Origin: Pseudomonas pohangensis
GTDB taxonomy: Bacteria > Pseudomonadota > Gammaproteobacteria > Pseudomonadales > Pseudomonadaceae
Reading direction: 5' to 3'
Length of the DNA stretch: 64,000 nt
NCBI RefSeq assembly: GCF_900105995.1
Contig: NZ_LT629785.1
Location: 1-64,000 of the forward strand
This document shows positions 49,060 through 58,368 of this stretch, in pieces; position 1 is the stretch's first letter, and each line of letters opens with the position of its first letter. Below the pieces are notes generated by a model. The model saw only the letters and a program-made list of their open reading frames with translations. It was not told the DNA's origin and did no database searches. The translations under genes were made by a program, and so were the position numbers.

Positions 49060-50344
49060 TCGCAGCCTGTTGGTTTTTCGTGTTCTGTTCGGAGTCTTTA
49101 TGGCTTCGGTACTGCTGTTGGTGGCCTTGATCCTGGCCCCGGATGAGGAGCCCTCCGAGCTCTCCAGTTCCCTGAAAGCACAAGGTCTTTCCGCAGTCGA
49201 TACCTATGCGGAAGGCTTCATTTACCAGATGGGCTTGGGCGCGCCCCTGGGTACAGATCCTTCCCGGTTTGGCGCAGCCCGGATCACAGCCTATCAGGAT
49301 GCGTTGGCCGGGTCGGACGCCTCATCTTTCGGTTATGAGGAAAAGCTCCCGGCTAACGCGCTGGCACTGATGAATCCGGAAGAGTGGGGTAATTGCCCAC
49401 TGGATACAGCGACATGTATTCAAGCGTTGCTCAAGGATCAACCCAAACTCAATCGCCTGATTTCCCAGAGTGCAGAGATTTTCAAGCGCTACCAACGCAA
49501 CCTGAGTCTGCAGCACCATCACAATACGTTGATCAATCGGTATGACGCCCCGAGTCCCCCGATGCAGTACGTCACTCAAGGAAACTTGGCTCTTCGCTTC
49601 AGAGCGCTTGCGTTGGCTAATGCTGGAGATGCAGTAGGTACGACGAACATGCTGCTGGCTGACATTGCACGCCAGCGAGAGCTGCTGGCCGACGCCAACA
49701 CCATTATCGATAAAGTGATCTTCAGCAACATAGTGACCAACGACATAACTACGCTAAATACGCTTCAGGCATTGGGACTGGCTGCGCCTTCATCTGAGCT
49801 GCCAGCCCTGACCAGGCTGGAGCTGAGCTTCGCTGGGCCATTGGCCTGGGAGTTCGCCATGAATGCACTGCTGTTTGAACAGCTTTCAGAAAACAGAAAT
49901 GCATTCAGTTATGACTTTGAAGTGCCCGAGTGGGTAGTGCACGCCGCGCTCAAGAAAAACATGTTCCTGAACCAGTTGGCCGTTCGTATGAGCCAGTTCA
50001 CGGAGAACTCGGAGCAAAGCCTTGAGACCTTCTCCGCTGAACAGGAGCCTTCAGAGATATCCTGGTTCGGTATTGTCCTGAATCCGCTGGGCAGCGTATT
50101 CACCACAATGATTGATGAAACCAACTACAACCACTACAGCGCACGCACGCAGGATCTGGGCAAGCAGATTCTGTTATTCAATCATCTCGCGCATGGAAGC
50201 GTGAAATCGACTCAGTTGGAATCAAGCCCGCTTGGATTTCATCGGGTTGGCGAGAGCCAGGTTTGCTTTGACAGAGCTTATCGCTCGGACAAGCAAAGTA
50301 AGGCTATCTGCTTGCTCACATCGCACGAGGTTACTTCGCCATGA
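49052..50344 (+). CDS. Membrane-anchored hypothetical protein
   Basis: This 430-residue protein has one N-terminal membrane anchor (about residues 5-28; LLVFRVLFGVFMASVLLLVA) and a large helical domain outside the membrane. It contains repeated Gln/Asn-poor helices, no catalytic motif that I recognise, and a pair of cysteines in NCPLDTATC near residue 115. It is coupled to the preceding small membrane protein and to the following repeat protein (ATGA at 50341). Possibly all three sit in the envelope. Confidence 0.55.
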   Translation: MNNRSLLVFRVLFGVFMASVLLLVALILAPDEEPSELSSSLKAQGLSAVDTYAEGFIYQMGLGAPLGTDPSRFGAARITAYQDALAGSDASSFGYEEKLPANALALMNPEEWGNCPLDTATCIQALLKDQPKLNRLISQSAEIFKRYQRNLSLQHHHNTLINRYDAPSPPMQYVTQGNLALRFRALALANAGDAVGTTNMLLADIARQRELLADANTIIDKVIFSNIVTNDITTLNTLQALGLAAPSSELPALTRLELSFAGPLAWEFAMNALLFEQLSENRNAFSYDFEVPEWVVHAALKKNMFLNQLAVRMSQFTENSEQSLETFSAEQEPSEISWFGIVLNPLGSVFTTMIDETNYNHYSARTQDLGKQILLFNHLAHGSVKSTQLESSPLGFHRVGESQVCFDRAYRSDKQSKAICLLTSHEVTSP

Positions 50345-50700
50345 GACTGACTGTTTTAATTGCTTGTCTCGTAATGCTCGGTTTTTCGGCAATCTCTCAT
50401 GCGCAGGATCGCGATATCGATAATGACGGCGTCTGGGATTTCGACAAGGGTGGCACCGACCGTGACATCGATAACGATGGCGTGTGGGACTACGACAAAG
50501 GCGGAGTCGATCGGGATCTGGATAACGACGGTAGCTGGGACAAGGCTGCCGGTGGAGTTGATCGTGATATCGACAATGATGGCACTTGGGACTACGACGC
50601 CGGTGGTGTTGACCGGGATCTTGATAATGACGGGGTGTGGGACAGGGATGCGGGAGGCGTTGATCGCGACGTGGATAACGACGGAATCTGGGACCAATAG
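50341..50700 (+). CDS. Exported protein of six DxDxDG repeats
   Basis: This 119-residue protein has a signal peptide (residues 1-22, cut after ISHA) followed by six tandem 17-residue units of the form DRDxDNDGxWDxxxGGx (residues 23-119; the last unit is cut after 12). Each unit has a DxDxDG loop as in thrombospondin type 3 or dockerin calcium-binding repeats, so each should bind Ca2+. The 51-bp DNA units are also clearly repeated, allowing gain or loss of copies. The long antisense frame over it is a shadow of the repeat. Confidence 0.8.
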   Translation: MRLTVLIACLVMLGFSAISHAQDRDIDNDGVWDFDKGGTDRDIDNDGVWDYDKGGVDRDLDNDGSWDKAAGGVDRDIDNDGTWDYDAGGVDRDLDNDGVWDRDAGGVDRDVDNDGIWDQ

Positions 50701-50789
50701 CCCCGATTCTTGATAGTAACCGGTTCGTTATTGTTGTTATTCAAAGCGTGCCTGCGCCTACGCCACCGCTTTTCAAAAAGGATGTATCA

Positions 50790-52007
50790 ATGCGCATTTT
50801 GCACACCTCGGACTGGCACCTTGGTCAGCACTTCATGGGCAAGACCCGTCAGGCCGAACATCAGGCATTTCTTGGCTGGCTGGTCGACCAGGTCAAAGAG
50901 CATCAAGTGGATGCCGTGCTGGTGGCCGGGGATATCTTCGACACCGGAACGCCGCCCAGCTATGCCCGTGAGATGTACAGCGAGTTCGTTGTAGCGATGC
51001 GACGTAGTGGTGCCGAACTGATCGTGCTGGGTGGCAATCATGATTCAGTTGCCATGCTGGGTGAGAACAAAAGCCTGTTGGCGGAGTTGAATGCCCGTGT
51101 CATTCCGGGGGTGGCTGAAACGCTTGGGGATCAGCTGCTGGTGGTCAAACAGCGGGATGGAACGCCGGGTGCCATTCTGTGCGCGATTCCGTTTATTCGC
51201 CCCCGGGATGTGACCACCAGCCTGACCGATGCAAGTGCCAAGGATCGGCAGGTGAACCTGCAAAAAGCCATTCAATCGCACTACGCGGCGCTTTATCAGT
51301 TGGCTGTCGACAAACGCATGGAGTTGGGGGCTGAGCTGCCCATTGTTGCTACCGGTCATCTGACCACCGTCGGTGCGAGTGCCAGTGAGTCCGTCAGGGA
51401 AATCTATGTGGGCTCGCTTGAAGCCTTTCCGACCAGCGCCTTTCCACCGGCTGACTACATCGCGCTGGGGCATATTCATCGTCCGCAGAAGGTTGGCGGA
51501 CATGAGCACATCCGTTATTCAGGCTCACCGATCCCGTTAAGTTTTGACGAGACCGGCCAGCAGAAAAACGTACTGCTGGTAGATCTGGATGCCGGCGGGT
51601 TGCAGCAGGTTGAAGCTTTGGACGTGCCACTTTTCCAGCCGTTGCTTTCACTTCGGGGCTCACTGAAAGAACTGGAAGCTTTGATTGCGGATGCTGCACA
51701 GCAAGGGTCAGGGCAAACCCCGGTATGGCTGGAAATCATGGTGACCAGCGACGATTACCTGAGTGACCTGCAATCCCGGTTGCTGCTGCTTACCGATGGC
51801 CTGCCAGTCGAAGTCTTGCGCACCCGCAGGCAGCGCGGAGATGTTGAACCCACGTTGCCCACGCAGCGCGAGACTCTTGAGGAGTTGAGTCCAACCGATG
51901 TTTTTTCCAAACGACTTGAGGCTGAAACACTGGATCCGCAATTGCAGGAGCAACTTGGTGGTTTATATCAGCAGGTGATCGCCCAGTTGGCAGAGGAGCC
52001 GGTATGA
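50790..52007 (+). CDS. sbcD: Nuclease SbcCD, subunit D
   Basis: This 405-residue Mre11-family nuclease has the metal-site motifs in order: HTSDWHLG (residues 5-12), VAGDIFDT, GGNHDS, and GHIHRPQ with the preceding ATGHLTT. It forms a complex with SbcC and cuts hairpins, palindromes and protein-blocked DNA ends. AAGGA lies seven bases before the ATG at 50790. Its stop overlaps the sbcC start (ATGA at 52004). It is likely to be core genome. Confidence 0.95.
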   Translation: MRILHTSDWHLGQHFMGKTRQAEHQAFLGWLVDQVKEHQVDAVLVAGDIFDTGTPPSYAREMYSEFVVAMRRSGAELIVLGGNHDSVAMLGENKSLLAELNARVIPGVAETLGDQLLVVKQRDGTPGAILCAIPFIRPRDVTTSLTDASAKDRQVNLQKAIQSHYAALYQLAVDKRMELGAELPIVATGHLTTVGASASESVREIYVGSLEAFPTSAFPPADYIALGHIHRPQKVGGHEHIRYSGSPIPLSFDETGQQKNVLLVDLDAGGLQQVEALDVPLFQPLLSLRGSLKELEALIADAAQQGSGQTPVWLEIMVTSDDYLSDLQSRLLLLTDGLPVEVLRTRRQRGDVEPTLPTQRETLEELSPTDVFSKRLEAETLDPQLQEQLGGLYQQVIAQLAEEPV

Positions 52008-55000
52008 AGATCCTCAGTCTGCGCTTGAAAAACCTCAACTCACTAAAAGGCGAGTGGAAGATCGATTTCACTCAGGAGCCGTTCAGGCATAACGGCCTGT
52101 TTGCCATCACCGGCCCTACCGGAGCTGGCAAGACCACGCTGCTGGATGCCATTTGCCTGGCGCTCTATCACCGCACACCGCGGATGAGTTCGGTCAATGC
52201 CAGTGGCAACGAATTGCTCACCAGGCATACCAGCGACTGCCTGGCTGAAGTCGAGTTTGCCGTAATGGACAGGCGCTACCGTGCTTTCTGGAGCCAGCGT
52301 CGAGCGCGTGATCGAATCGATGGTGCACTGCAGGCACCGGTAGTGGAGTTGGCAGCGCTCAAACTGGCCACGGGTGAATGGGAGATTCTGGCCAGCAGAG
52401 TTAATGAAAAGTTGCCGCTGACCGAGAAGATTACCGGCCTGGATTTCGAGCGCTTTACCAAATCCATGCTGCTGGCCCAGGGTGGCTTTGCCGCCTTCCT
52501 TGAGGCCAAGGCCAATGAACGTGCCGAACTACTGGAAGAGCTGACTGGAACCGAGATCTACGGACAGATTTCTCAGCGGGTATTCGAAAATGCCCGTGAG
52601 GTCAAAACCGCGCTGGAGCAATTGAAAGCCCGCGCCGAAGGTGTTGCCTTGCTCAGTGAAGAAGAGCGCGCAGCCCTGGAGTCCGAAGGTCAGGCTCTGG
52701 TGGGGCAGTTGACTGTGCTGACCGAGCAATCCCAGCAAGTCCAGATGCAACGGCAATGGCGTATCGAGCTAACCCAGACCGAGCAGAAGCTGACGTTGCT
52801 TGCGGCACGTGAGCAGCAGGCGTTACAGCAACTGGACGCAGCGCAGCCGCAACTGCAGCAACTGGCAGCCAGCGAGCCGGCCATGCGTCTGCAACCGCTG
52901 CACATGGCCATGCAGGACGCACGCTCGACGCTCGGGCAGGTTGAGACCGCAGTGCAGGACAGCCTGTTGGCCAGCGAACAGGCACAACAGGCGATCATCG
53001 AGTCCCTCTGGCAGGGCGTTAGCCTCAGTCGCCACAGTGCGCAGGCGCAACAGGTCGAGAAAGCAGGCTTCACCCTGCAAAAGCAGCAAGTGGATCAGTA
53101 CCTCCAGAAAAACGCTGCGCATGCCCAGTTGGGCGAACATCTGGGTGTCTGGCGCAGCCAGTTTAGTGGCTTGCAAGAGCAGCTGGAGGCAATAGCGCTC
53201 CTGAACGATCAGCAGCTAAAGGCAGGCGAAGTCGAGTCGCAGTTAAATCAGTCTTGTATTGAGAAAGGCTTACAGGTCGAAGCAGCGAGTACTGAGCTAA
53301 AGCAAGCTGAACAGCTTTATTCCGCGCAACAGGAAAAACTCAATCAGTTGCTCGGTACTGATGGCCTTACCGAGAATAAATTACGCGAACAGATGCAACG
53401 ATTGCAGGCTCAGGCGCGTGGCCTTGAGCAGTTGCAGGCACTGGATGTGGCGCAGGGTCGATTGCAGGCCTCGCATCGTGAGCAGCAAACTTCGCTGGCT
53501 GACAATACGGATCAACTGGCAATCAAGAACCAAGAGCTTGAAGCCGCCCGCGCTACCTACAGATCTATTGCGGAACAGGTTACTGACAAGCAGAAGTTGC
53601 TTGAGCAGGAGCAACGTATTCAGTCGCTGGACGCATACCGTAATCGTTTACAGCCAGACGAGGCTTGCCCGTTGTGTGGCTCCCTGGAGCACCCGGCAGT
53701 TTCGGCCTACCAAGCGCTGGATATCTCTGAAACTCAACAGGCGCTGGTGGCCAAAAAGTCAGAGCTCGAGGCGCAGCAAAAAACCGGTGAGTCGCTTGCC
53801 GTGGCTCACGCCGCACTGGCAGAGCGTGTGAAGCAACTTGGCCTGTCGATTGTTCAGCTAGAGCAGGATATTCAGAAGAACGCGCAGGAATGGCAGCGCC
53901 AGTGCCAGCTACTGGGTTTGACCCTAGCGGATGGCGCGGCAGTTGCAATTGCGCTGCAGAAAAACAGCATGGACCAGAGCGGTCTGAACGCCCGGCTAGG
54001 GGAGCTGGAAAGCTGCAGGCAGTCGCTCGAACTTGCCAAGGCCCAGCAGGTGAAGTGTGAGCATGCTGTCACTACGGCCTCCCACGCGTCGACGATGTCG
54101 AAAACCAATTTGAGCAATCATCAGGCTCAAATGGCAGAAGCTCGCGAGCGGTTGCAGAAATTGCAGCACCAATATGAAGAGCGGCATAAGGCTCTGCTGG
54201 AGGCTTTGAACGTATTGGGCTATGGCATGCCAGAGGTCCCGGTCGATTGGCTGGGTGATCGACAGGCGGAGTGGGGGCTTTGGCAAAGCAGGCTCAAAGA
54301 GTTGCAGGATCTGGAAAGAAGGCTTTCAGCTATCGAGCAGAGCCTGCAGTCAGCATTGCAGGCCCAAGCCCTTTGGATGAAGCGCTGGAGGGAAGCAGGG
54401 CAGGCCTATAGAGCAGATCTCCCGCAGGATGTTCTGGATAGTCTGAATCTCGAGGATATCGAAGCCGGATACCAGTCGGCACTCAAACAACTCAATGAGT
54501 TGAATGGCAAACGCCAGAGCCTGACCCAGCAGCTTCAGCAGTCAAAGGAAACGCTAGCTGCTAAGGAAAGTGCTTGGCTGAAAGGGCTGGAGCAGAGTGC
54601 CTTTGCTGATGAGAGTGCCTTTCTTGCTGCGCTTCTGACTGTTGATCAGCAGGCAAGTTTGCGCGCCCTCAAAGAGAAGGTTGAGACTGCATTGACCGAG
54701 GCCCGCGCACTCAAAGTTTCGGGTGAGCAGGCGCTCAAAAAACTAAGCATTGAGCCAAAGACATCACTTGCCATTGAACAACTGGACGAGCAGCTCCAGG
54801 CCGTGAGCGAGCAGCTTCGAGTTGCTTCTGAGCGCCAAGGGGAGTTGCGCGGCCAGTTACAGGGCGATGACCAGCGCCGCCAAAACCAGCAGGCTCTGTA
54901 CGCGGCAATTGCCGACAAGCAGGGTGAGTTCGACTTGTGGCAGCAACTCAACAGTCTGATTGGCTCTGCCGACGGCGCCAAATACCGCAAGTTCGCCCAA

Positions 55001-55471
55001 GGGCTCACGCTGGATCACCTCATCTATCTGGCTAATCAACAGCTGCAGCGTTTGCATGGCCGCTACCAGTTACGCCGGCGCAGTCTGGGCGAGCTTGAGC
55101 TGGAGGTCATTGATACCTGGCAGAGCGATGCGGCGCGTGACTGCAAGACGCTATCCGGAGGTGAAAGCTTCCTGGTCAGTCTTGCGCTGGCATTGGCTTT
55201 GTCCGATCTGGTCAGCCACAAGACGTCAATTGATTCGCTGTTCCTCGACGAAGGCTTCGGGACCCTTGACCCGGAAACCCTGGAAGTTGCGCTGGACGCA
55301 CTGGATTCACTGAATGCCAGTGGCAAGATGATTGGCGTGATCAGTCATGTCGAAGCTCTAAAGGAGCGCATACCCGTTCAGTTAAAAGTACAGAAGACCG
55401 GGATGGGGGTGAGTGCGCTGGAGGCTATGTATCGCTTCAATACAGCTTCGCTTCAGCAGGTAATCCGATAG
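52004..55471 (+). CDS. sbcC: Nuclease SbcCD, subunit C (SMC-like ATPase)
   Basis: This 1155-residue protein has the Walker A motif GPTGAGKTTLL near residue 37, two long coiled coils with many Gln/Leu heptads, a zinc hook CPLCG (Cys 555 and Cys 558) between them, the ABC signature LSGGESF (about residue 1051) and Walker B LFLDEGFGTLDP. It is the DNA-tethering ATPase partner of SbcD. Motif order and length fit the family well. Confidence 0.95.
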   Translation: MKILSLRLKNLNSLKGEWKIDFTQEPFRHNGLFAITGPTGAGKTTLLDAICLALYHRTPRMSSVNASGNELLTRHTSDCLAEVEFAVMDRRYRAFWSQRRARDRIDGALQAPVVELAALKLATGEWEILASRVNEKLPLTEKITGLDFERFTKSMLLAQGGFAAFLEAKANERAELLEELTGTEIYGQISQRVFENAREVKTALEQLKARAEGVALLSEEERAALESEGQALVGQLTVLTEQSQQVQMQRQWRIELTQTEQKLTLLAAREQQALQQLDAAQPQLQQLAASEPAMRLQPLHMAMQDARSTLGQVETAVQDSLLASEQAQQAIIESLWQGVSLSRHSAQAQQVEKAGFTLQKQQVDQYLQKNAAHAQLGEHLGVWRSQFSGLQEQLEAIALLNDQQLKAGEVESQLNQSCIEKGLQVEAASTELKQAEQLYSAQQEKLNQLLGTDGLTENKLREQMQRLQAQARGLEQLQALDVAQGRLQASHREQQTSLADNTDQLAIKNQELEAARATYRSIAEQVTDKQKLLEQEQRIQSLDAYRNRLQPDEACPLCGSLEHPAVSAYQALDISETQQALVAKKSELEAQQKTGESLAVAHAALAERVKQLGLSIVQLEQDIQKNAQEWQRQCQLLGLTLADGAAVAIALQKNSMDQSGLNARLGELESCRQSLELAKAQQVKCEHAVTTASHASTMSKTNLSNHQAQMAEARERLQKLQHQYEERHKALLEALNVLGYGMPEVPVDWLGDRQAEWGLWQSRLKELQDLERRLSAIEQSLQSALQAQALWMKRWREAGQAYRADLPQDVLDSLNLEDIEAGYQSALKQLNELNGKRQSLTQQLQQSKETLAAKESAWLKGLEQSAFADESAFLAALLTVDQQASLRALKEKVETALTEARALKVSGEQALKKLSIEPKTSLAIEQLDEQLQAVSEQLRVASERQGELRGQLQGDDQRRQNQQALYAAIADKQGEFDLWQQLNSLIGSADGAKYRKFAQGLTLDHLIYLANQQLQRLHGRYQLRRRSLGELELEVIDTWQSDAARDCKTLSGGESFLVSLALALALSDLVSHKTSIDSLFLDEGFGTLDPETLEVALDALDSLNASGKMIGVISHVEALKERIPVQLKVQKTGMGVSALEAMYRFNTASLQQVIR

Positions 55472-55633
55472 CATGACAGCCGAGCTATAGGTGACTGGAT
55501 GCAGCACTATAAAAACCAACACCTTCACAATGCGCTTGTCATGAAAACACCGGCTGATGCTAACGCATTAGCCGCTTAACCTCTGCTGGTTTTGGTGGGT
55601 CAATACAATTATGGATTGAAGGATTAAACGTAG

Positions 55634-55891
55634 ATGAAGATCACTACCGGCTGGCTTAAACCGCCGATGAAGGCGACAGGCCTTGATCATCTGGGAACAC
55701 AAGCGCCCTGCGTGAAGATATACGGTCAACTGCTACCGGGTATCACCAATGTTACCGATCGGGGACGCTGTTATTCGCTCTATCCGTGGGTTGTTTGGTC
55801 CTATGACCAGCGGTTTCCAAAGGATGACTCCAACCGTTTTGTGTTGATGGATCTGGATTGGTCATCCATTTCTTTAAAAGGGGATAAATGA
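55634..55891 (+). CDS. Short conserved-looking protein, first gene of the chaperone-like operon
   Basis: This 85-residue protein reads like the beginning of a larger protein: TGWLKPPMKATGLDHLGTQA, GQLLPGITNVTDRGRCYSLY and PWVVWSYDQRF. The last dozen residues are of a different kind. The stop overlaps the next start (ATGA at 55888), so the present form is translated with the TPR gene. It may be a relic N-terminus that now only serves as a leader, or a small protein of its own. GAAGGATTAA lies before the ATG. Confidence 0.55.
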   Translation: MKITTGWLKPPMKATGLDHLGTQAPCVKIYGQLLPGITNVTDRGRCYSLYPWVVWSYDQRFPKDDSNRFVLMDLDWSSISLKGDK

Positions 55892-58014
55892 TGCCGCAGA
55901 GCGTCGACGAGTTAATTGAGAAGGCTAAGGAGCAACGTGGGCGTAAACGCTATGAGGAGGCACTTGTTTCGTCTCTTGCCGCCGTCGAGCAAGACGCAGA
56001 TAACGGACAAGCTTGGTGGCAAGTAGCATTGTGTCGGCAGGCTCTAGGCGATACTAAAAAGACCATCTTCGCTTTACGAAAGACTGTTGAACTGATACCG
56101 GGCGCCGGCAATGCCTGGGCGCGACTTGGGGATCTGCTACTGGAGAACGAGGAGTTCGAAGATGCACGGAGCGCTTTTGAGGAGGCGCTGCTCATAGACC
56201 CAGAGCAAACCACAGCGCTGGCAGGAATGTCCTCGATCTATAAAATTGAGGATGACAAGGATCAGGACGTTGAGGAGGTTTCCGTTCTTGAAAGGTTAGA
56301 AAGACTGTCGACCCTATCTGAGGTCCAGAGCAATCGCTTGGGAACACTTCACTATCGAAATGATCGTGCTTACGAGGCGATCCGCTGCTGGAAATTAGGA
56401 GAAGGGGAGCGATTCAATATCGGTCTCGCGTACAACACTGAAGCAATCTCTCAAGATGCGGATGCTATCGATATGTGGAGACTCTGCCTGAGGGATTCTC
56501 CAGACTGGGAGCGGCCAAAAGAGCGCATTTCGACCGTATTGCCGAGGCTTCTCCAACTTGCTTTAAAAGCTCGACAGCTAGGCGATACCATCCTCCCCGA
56601 GGAGCAATGGTTCGACCACTATATGAACCCTTTCCAACTGCTGAATGCTTTGGAGGTCGATGATCTTTCTGAGCTCGATCCTAAGGCAATTCAGAAGCTA
56701 AAAAAGATTCTGTTGCAGGAAATCGACCTAGAAGACGGTAGGGTTTCGTGGATGCCCGGCACCCTAATCGACAAATCTCGTGCGATTGGGCTTTGCGATG
56801 AGTTAAACGATGAAAAGAAAAAGGACTGGCACTGGCAGGTTTTCACTAACAAGCCTCTTTTGGGCTTCTTAACAATCGGAGCGCACGAACATTTTCTTGT
56901 AAATGCCAGTTTTTCTGAACTTGAAACCATCGACAGAATCGAGTGGGACGACGATTTTCTTGAATGGATGGGAAGGATTTTTGCTCTGCAACTTGATCGC
57001 ATCCTGACCAAGGCAATCGAGCAGGGGAATGCAATTCTGGTCGAGTGCCTGCTTGATGGAAGGCGTTGGGTTCCAGACGCGATGGTTGACGAGTGTTTCA
57101 GATCGGCGCAGAGGGCTGTCGAGAGACTTGCTAATCCATTGCACGAATATTTGGCTAAAGCGGATTCGGTAAGGCCATCAGTAAGTGGTTTGGAAGCAAT
57201 CCTAAAACGCGGGAATTTTCTGGTAATTATGAACTTACTACCTGCCTTTTTTGAGAAACAACAGAATGACGCAGTTCATTCTGTTCGAAGGCTTGCAGCG
57301 AAGGCGTTCAACGTTCACGAAGATATCGAGCTTTCTCGAGAAATCATTGAGCTAGCTAAGAAATTCAAGTTCCGTTCAGCCGACGCTAACCGGACTATTG
57401 AGGCTGACGTCGAGAGTATTGAGGTGTTGATTCGCCAGGAACGCAAGCACGAGGTGAGGCTAACCAAGGGTGGCGAAAGATGGGAAATCACCAAAAAAGG
57501 CGTCTTGCAGGGCAGTCGCCATATCGCTGCCGCCGATGTCACCGACACTCGATGGGGTGCTCTTATCACGAATCAGAATGGCGTTAAAGTCTGGGATTTC
57601 CTTATAGCATTCAAAGCAGTCGATGGGCGCAGTTTGGTCTTTAATTGGACTGCGAAAGGCAGCGAATCAGAGAAGAGTAATGAATTTTTCGGTCAGTTCA
57701 TCGATGCCGCCATGCATTACATTTATCCCTCGCTGATTGAGAGAACGCAGGCCAAGCTAGCATCCGATGTTCCAATTAATATCGGTCCCTGCAAAATAGA
57801 GCGCCATGGTATCCGTTTCCAAGTCAAGGGATGGATATTTTCTGACGAACACTTCATACCTTGGCACAGGGTTAGCGTCCTAATGGATAACGGAGATCTA
57901 ACTGTAAGTGACAATAGTTCCCCAAGGAAGCGAGTTTCGTTTTCGCTTAGGGAGACGAACAATGCGTATCTCCTCAAGATTTTAGCAACCATCAAGAACG
58001 GGGCAGAAGACTAA
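55888..58014 (+). CDS. TPR protein with C-terminal PH-like domain
   Basis: This 708-residue protein starts with about three tetratricopeptide repeats (residues 5-120; AWWQVALCRQALGDTKKTIF, AWARLGDLLLENEEFEDARS and so on), continues as a long helical region, and ends with a beta-rich domain (about residues 500-700) containing RWEITKKGVLQGSRHIAAAD and a second hairpin unit FIPWHRVSVLMDNGDLTVSD, which looks like a tandem PH-like fold. TPRs could dock the tail of the Hsp70. It is immediately followed by the GrpE-like gene. Confidence 0.65.
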   Translation: MMPQSVDELIEKAKEQRGRKRYEEALVSSLAAVEQDADNGQAWWQVALCRQALGDTKKTIFALRKTVELIPGAGNAWARLGDLLLENEEFEDARSAFEEALLIDPEQTTALAGMSSIYKIEDDKDQDVEEVSVLERLERLSTLSEVQSNRLGTLHYRNDRAYEAIRCWKLGEGERFNIGLAYNTEAISQDADAIDMWRLCLRDSPDWERPKERISTVLPRLLQLALKARQLGDTILPEEQWFDHYMNPFQLLNALEVDDLSELDPKAIQKLKKILLQEIDLEDGRVSWMPGTLIDKSRAIGLCDELNDEKKKDWHWQVFTNKPLLGFLTIGAHEHFLVNASFSELETIDRIEWDDDFLEWMGRIFALQLDRILTKAIEQGNAILVECLLDGRRWVPDAMVDECFRSAQRAVERLANPLHEYLAKADSVRPSVSGLEAILKRGNFLVIMNLLPAFFEKQQNDAVHSVRRLAAKAFNVHEDIELSREIIELAKKFKFRSADANRTIEADVESIEVLIRQERKHEVRLTKGGERWEITKKGVLQGSRHIAAADVTDTRWGALITNQNGVKVWDFLIAFKAVDGRSLVFNWTAKGSESEKSNEFFGQFIDAAMHYIYPSLIERTQAKLASDVPINIGPCKIERHGIRFQVKGWIFSDEHFIPWHRVSVLMDNGDLTVSDNSSPRKRVSFSLRETNNAYLLKILATIKNGAED

Positions 58015-58368
58015 ATGACACAAAAATATGTAGTAGAGATACCCAGGCTGTATCTCAGTATCTTGAATAATCTTTATGAGATCGAAAAGAAGCTCGCGAT
58101 ACATGGGGATGCTGGTAACGCTGCGAGAAATATCGAAAAAATGAAGGAATCACTCGCGGAAACGGGCATCTTTTATGAGGATCCGATGGGGCAGGAATTT
58201 AAGGAGACCCGCACTGATCTTGATGCAACAATCTCAGGCAGCGGCACCGAGCAACTCATCGTGGTTGAGGTAATCAAGCCAATCATCAGAACTGGAGAAT
58301 CGACCTATTCCAGAGTGGTTCAAAAGGGAATAGTGATAGTCCAATCTAGGGAAGGGAGCAAGCAATGA
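58015..58368 (+). CDS. Truncated GrpE-like protein
   Basis: This 117-residue protein matches the GrpE head domain: TGIFYEDPMGQEF (the 'DP-x-G-Q-x-F' turn), then LIVVEVIKPIIRTGESTYSR and GIVIVQSR, where GrpE proteins have 'T-V-V-E-V...G...R...V-x-V'. The long N-terminal coiled coil of GrpE is replaced by about 50 residues of short helix. It starts directly after the TPR stop and its own stop overlaps the Hsp70 start (ATGA at 58365). It is likely the nucleotide-exchange factor of the neighbouring Hsp70. Confidence 0.65.
   Translation: MTQKYVVEIPRLYLSILNNLYEIEKKLAIHGDAGNAARNIEKMKESLAETGIFYEDPMGQEFKETRTDLDATISGSGTEQLIVVEVIKPIIRTGESTYSRVVQKGIVIVQSREGSKQ

Noticed and set aside
50356..50697. 113-residue antisense frame over the DxDxDG repeat gene
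   Set aside because: Its apparent repeats are just the antisense reading of the 51-bp units.
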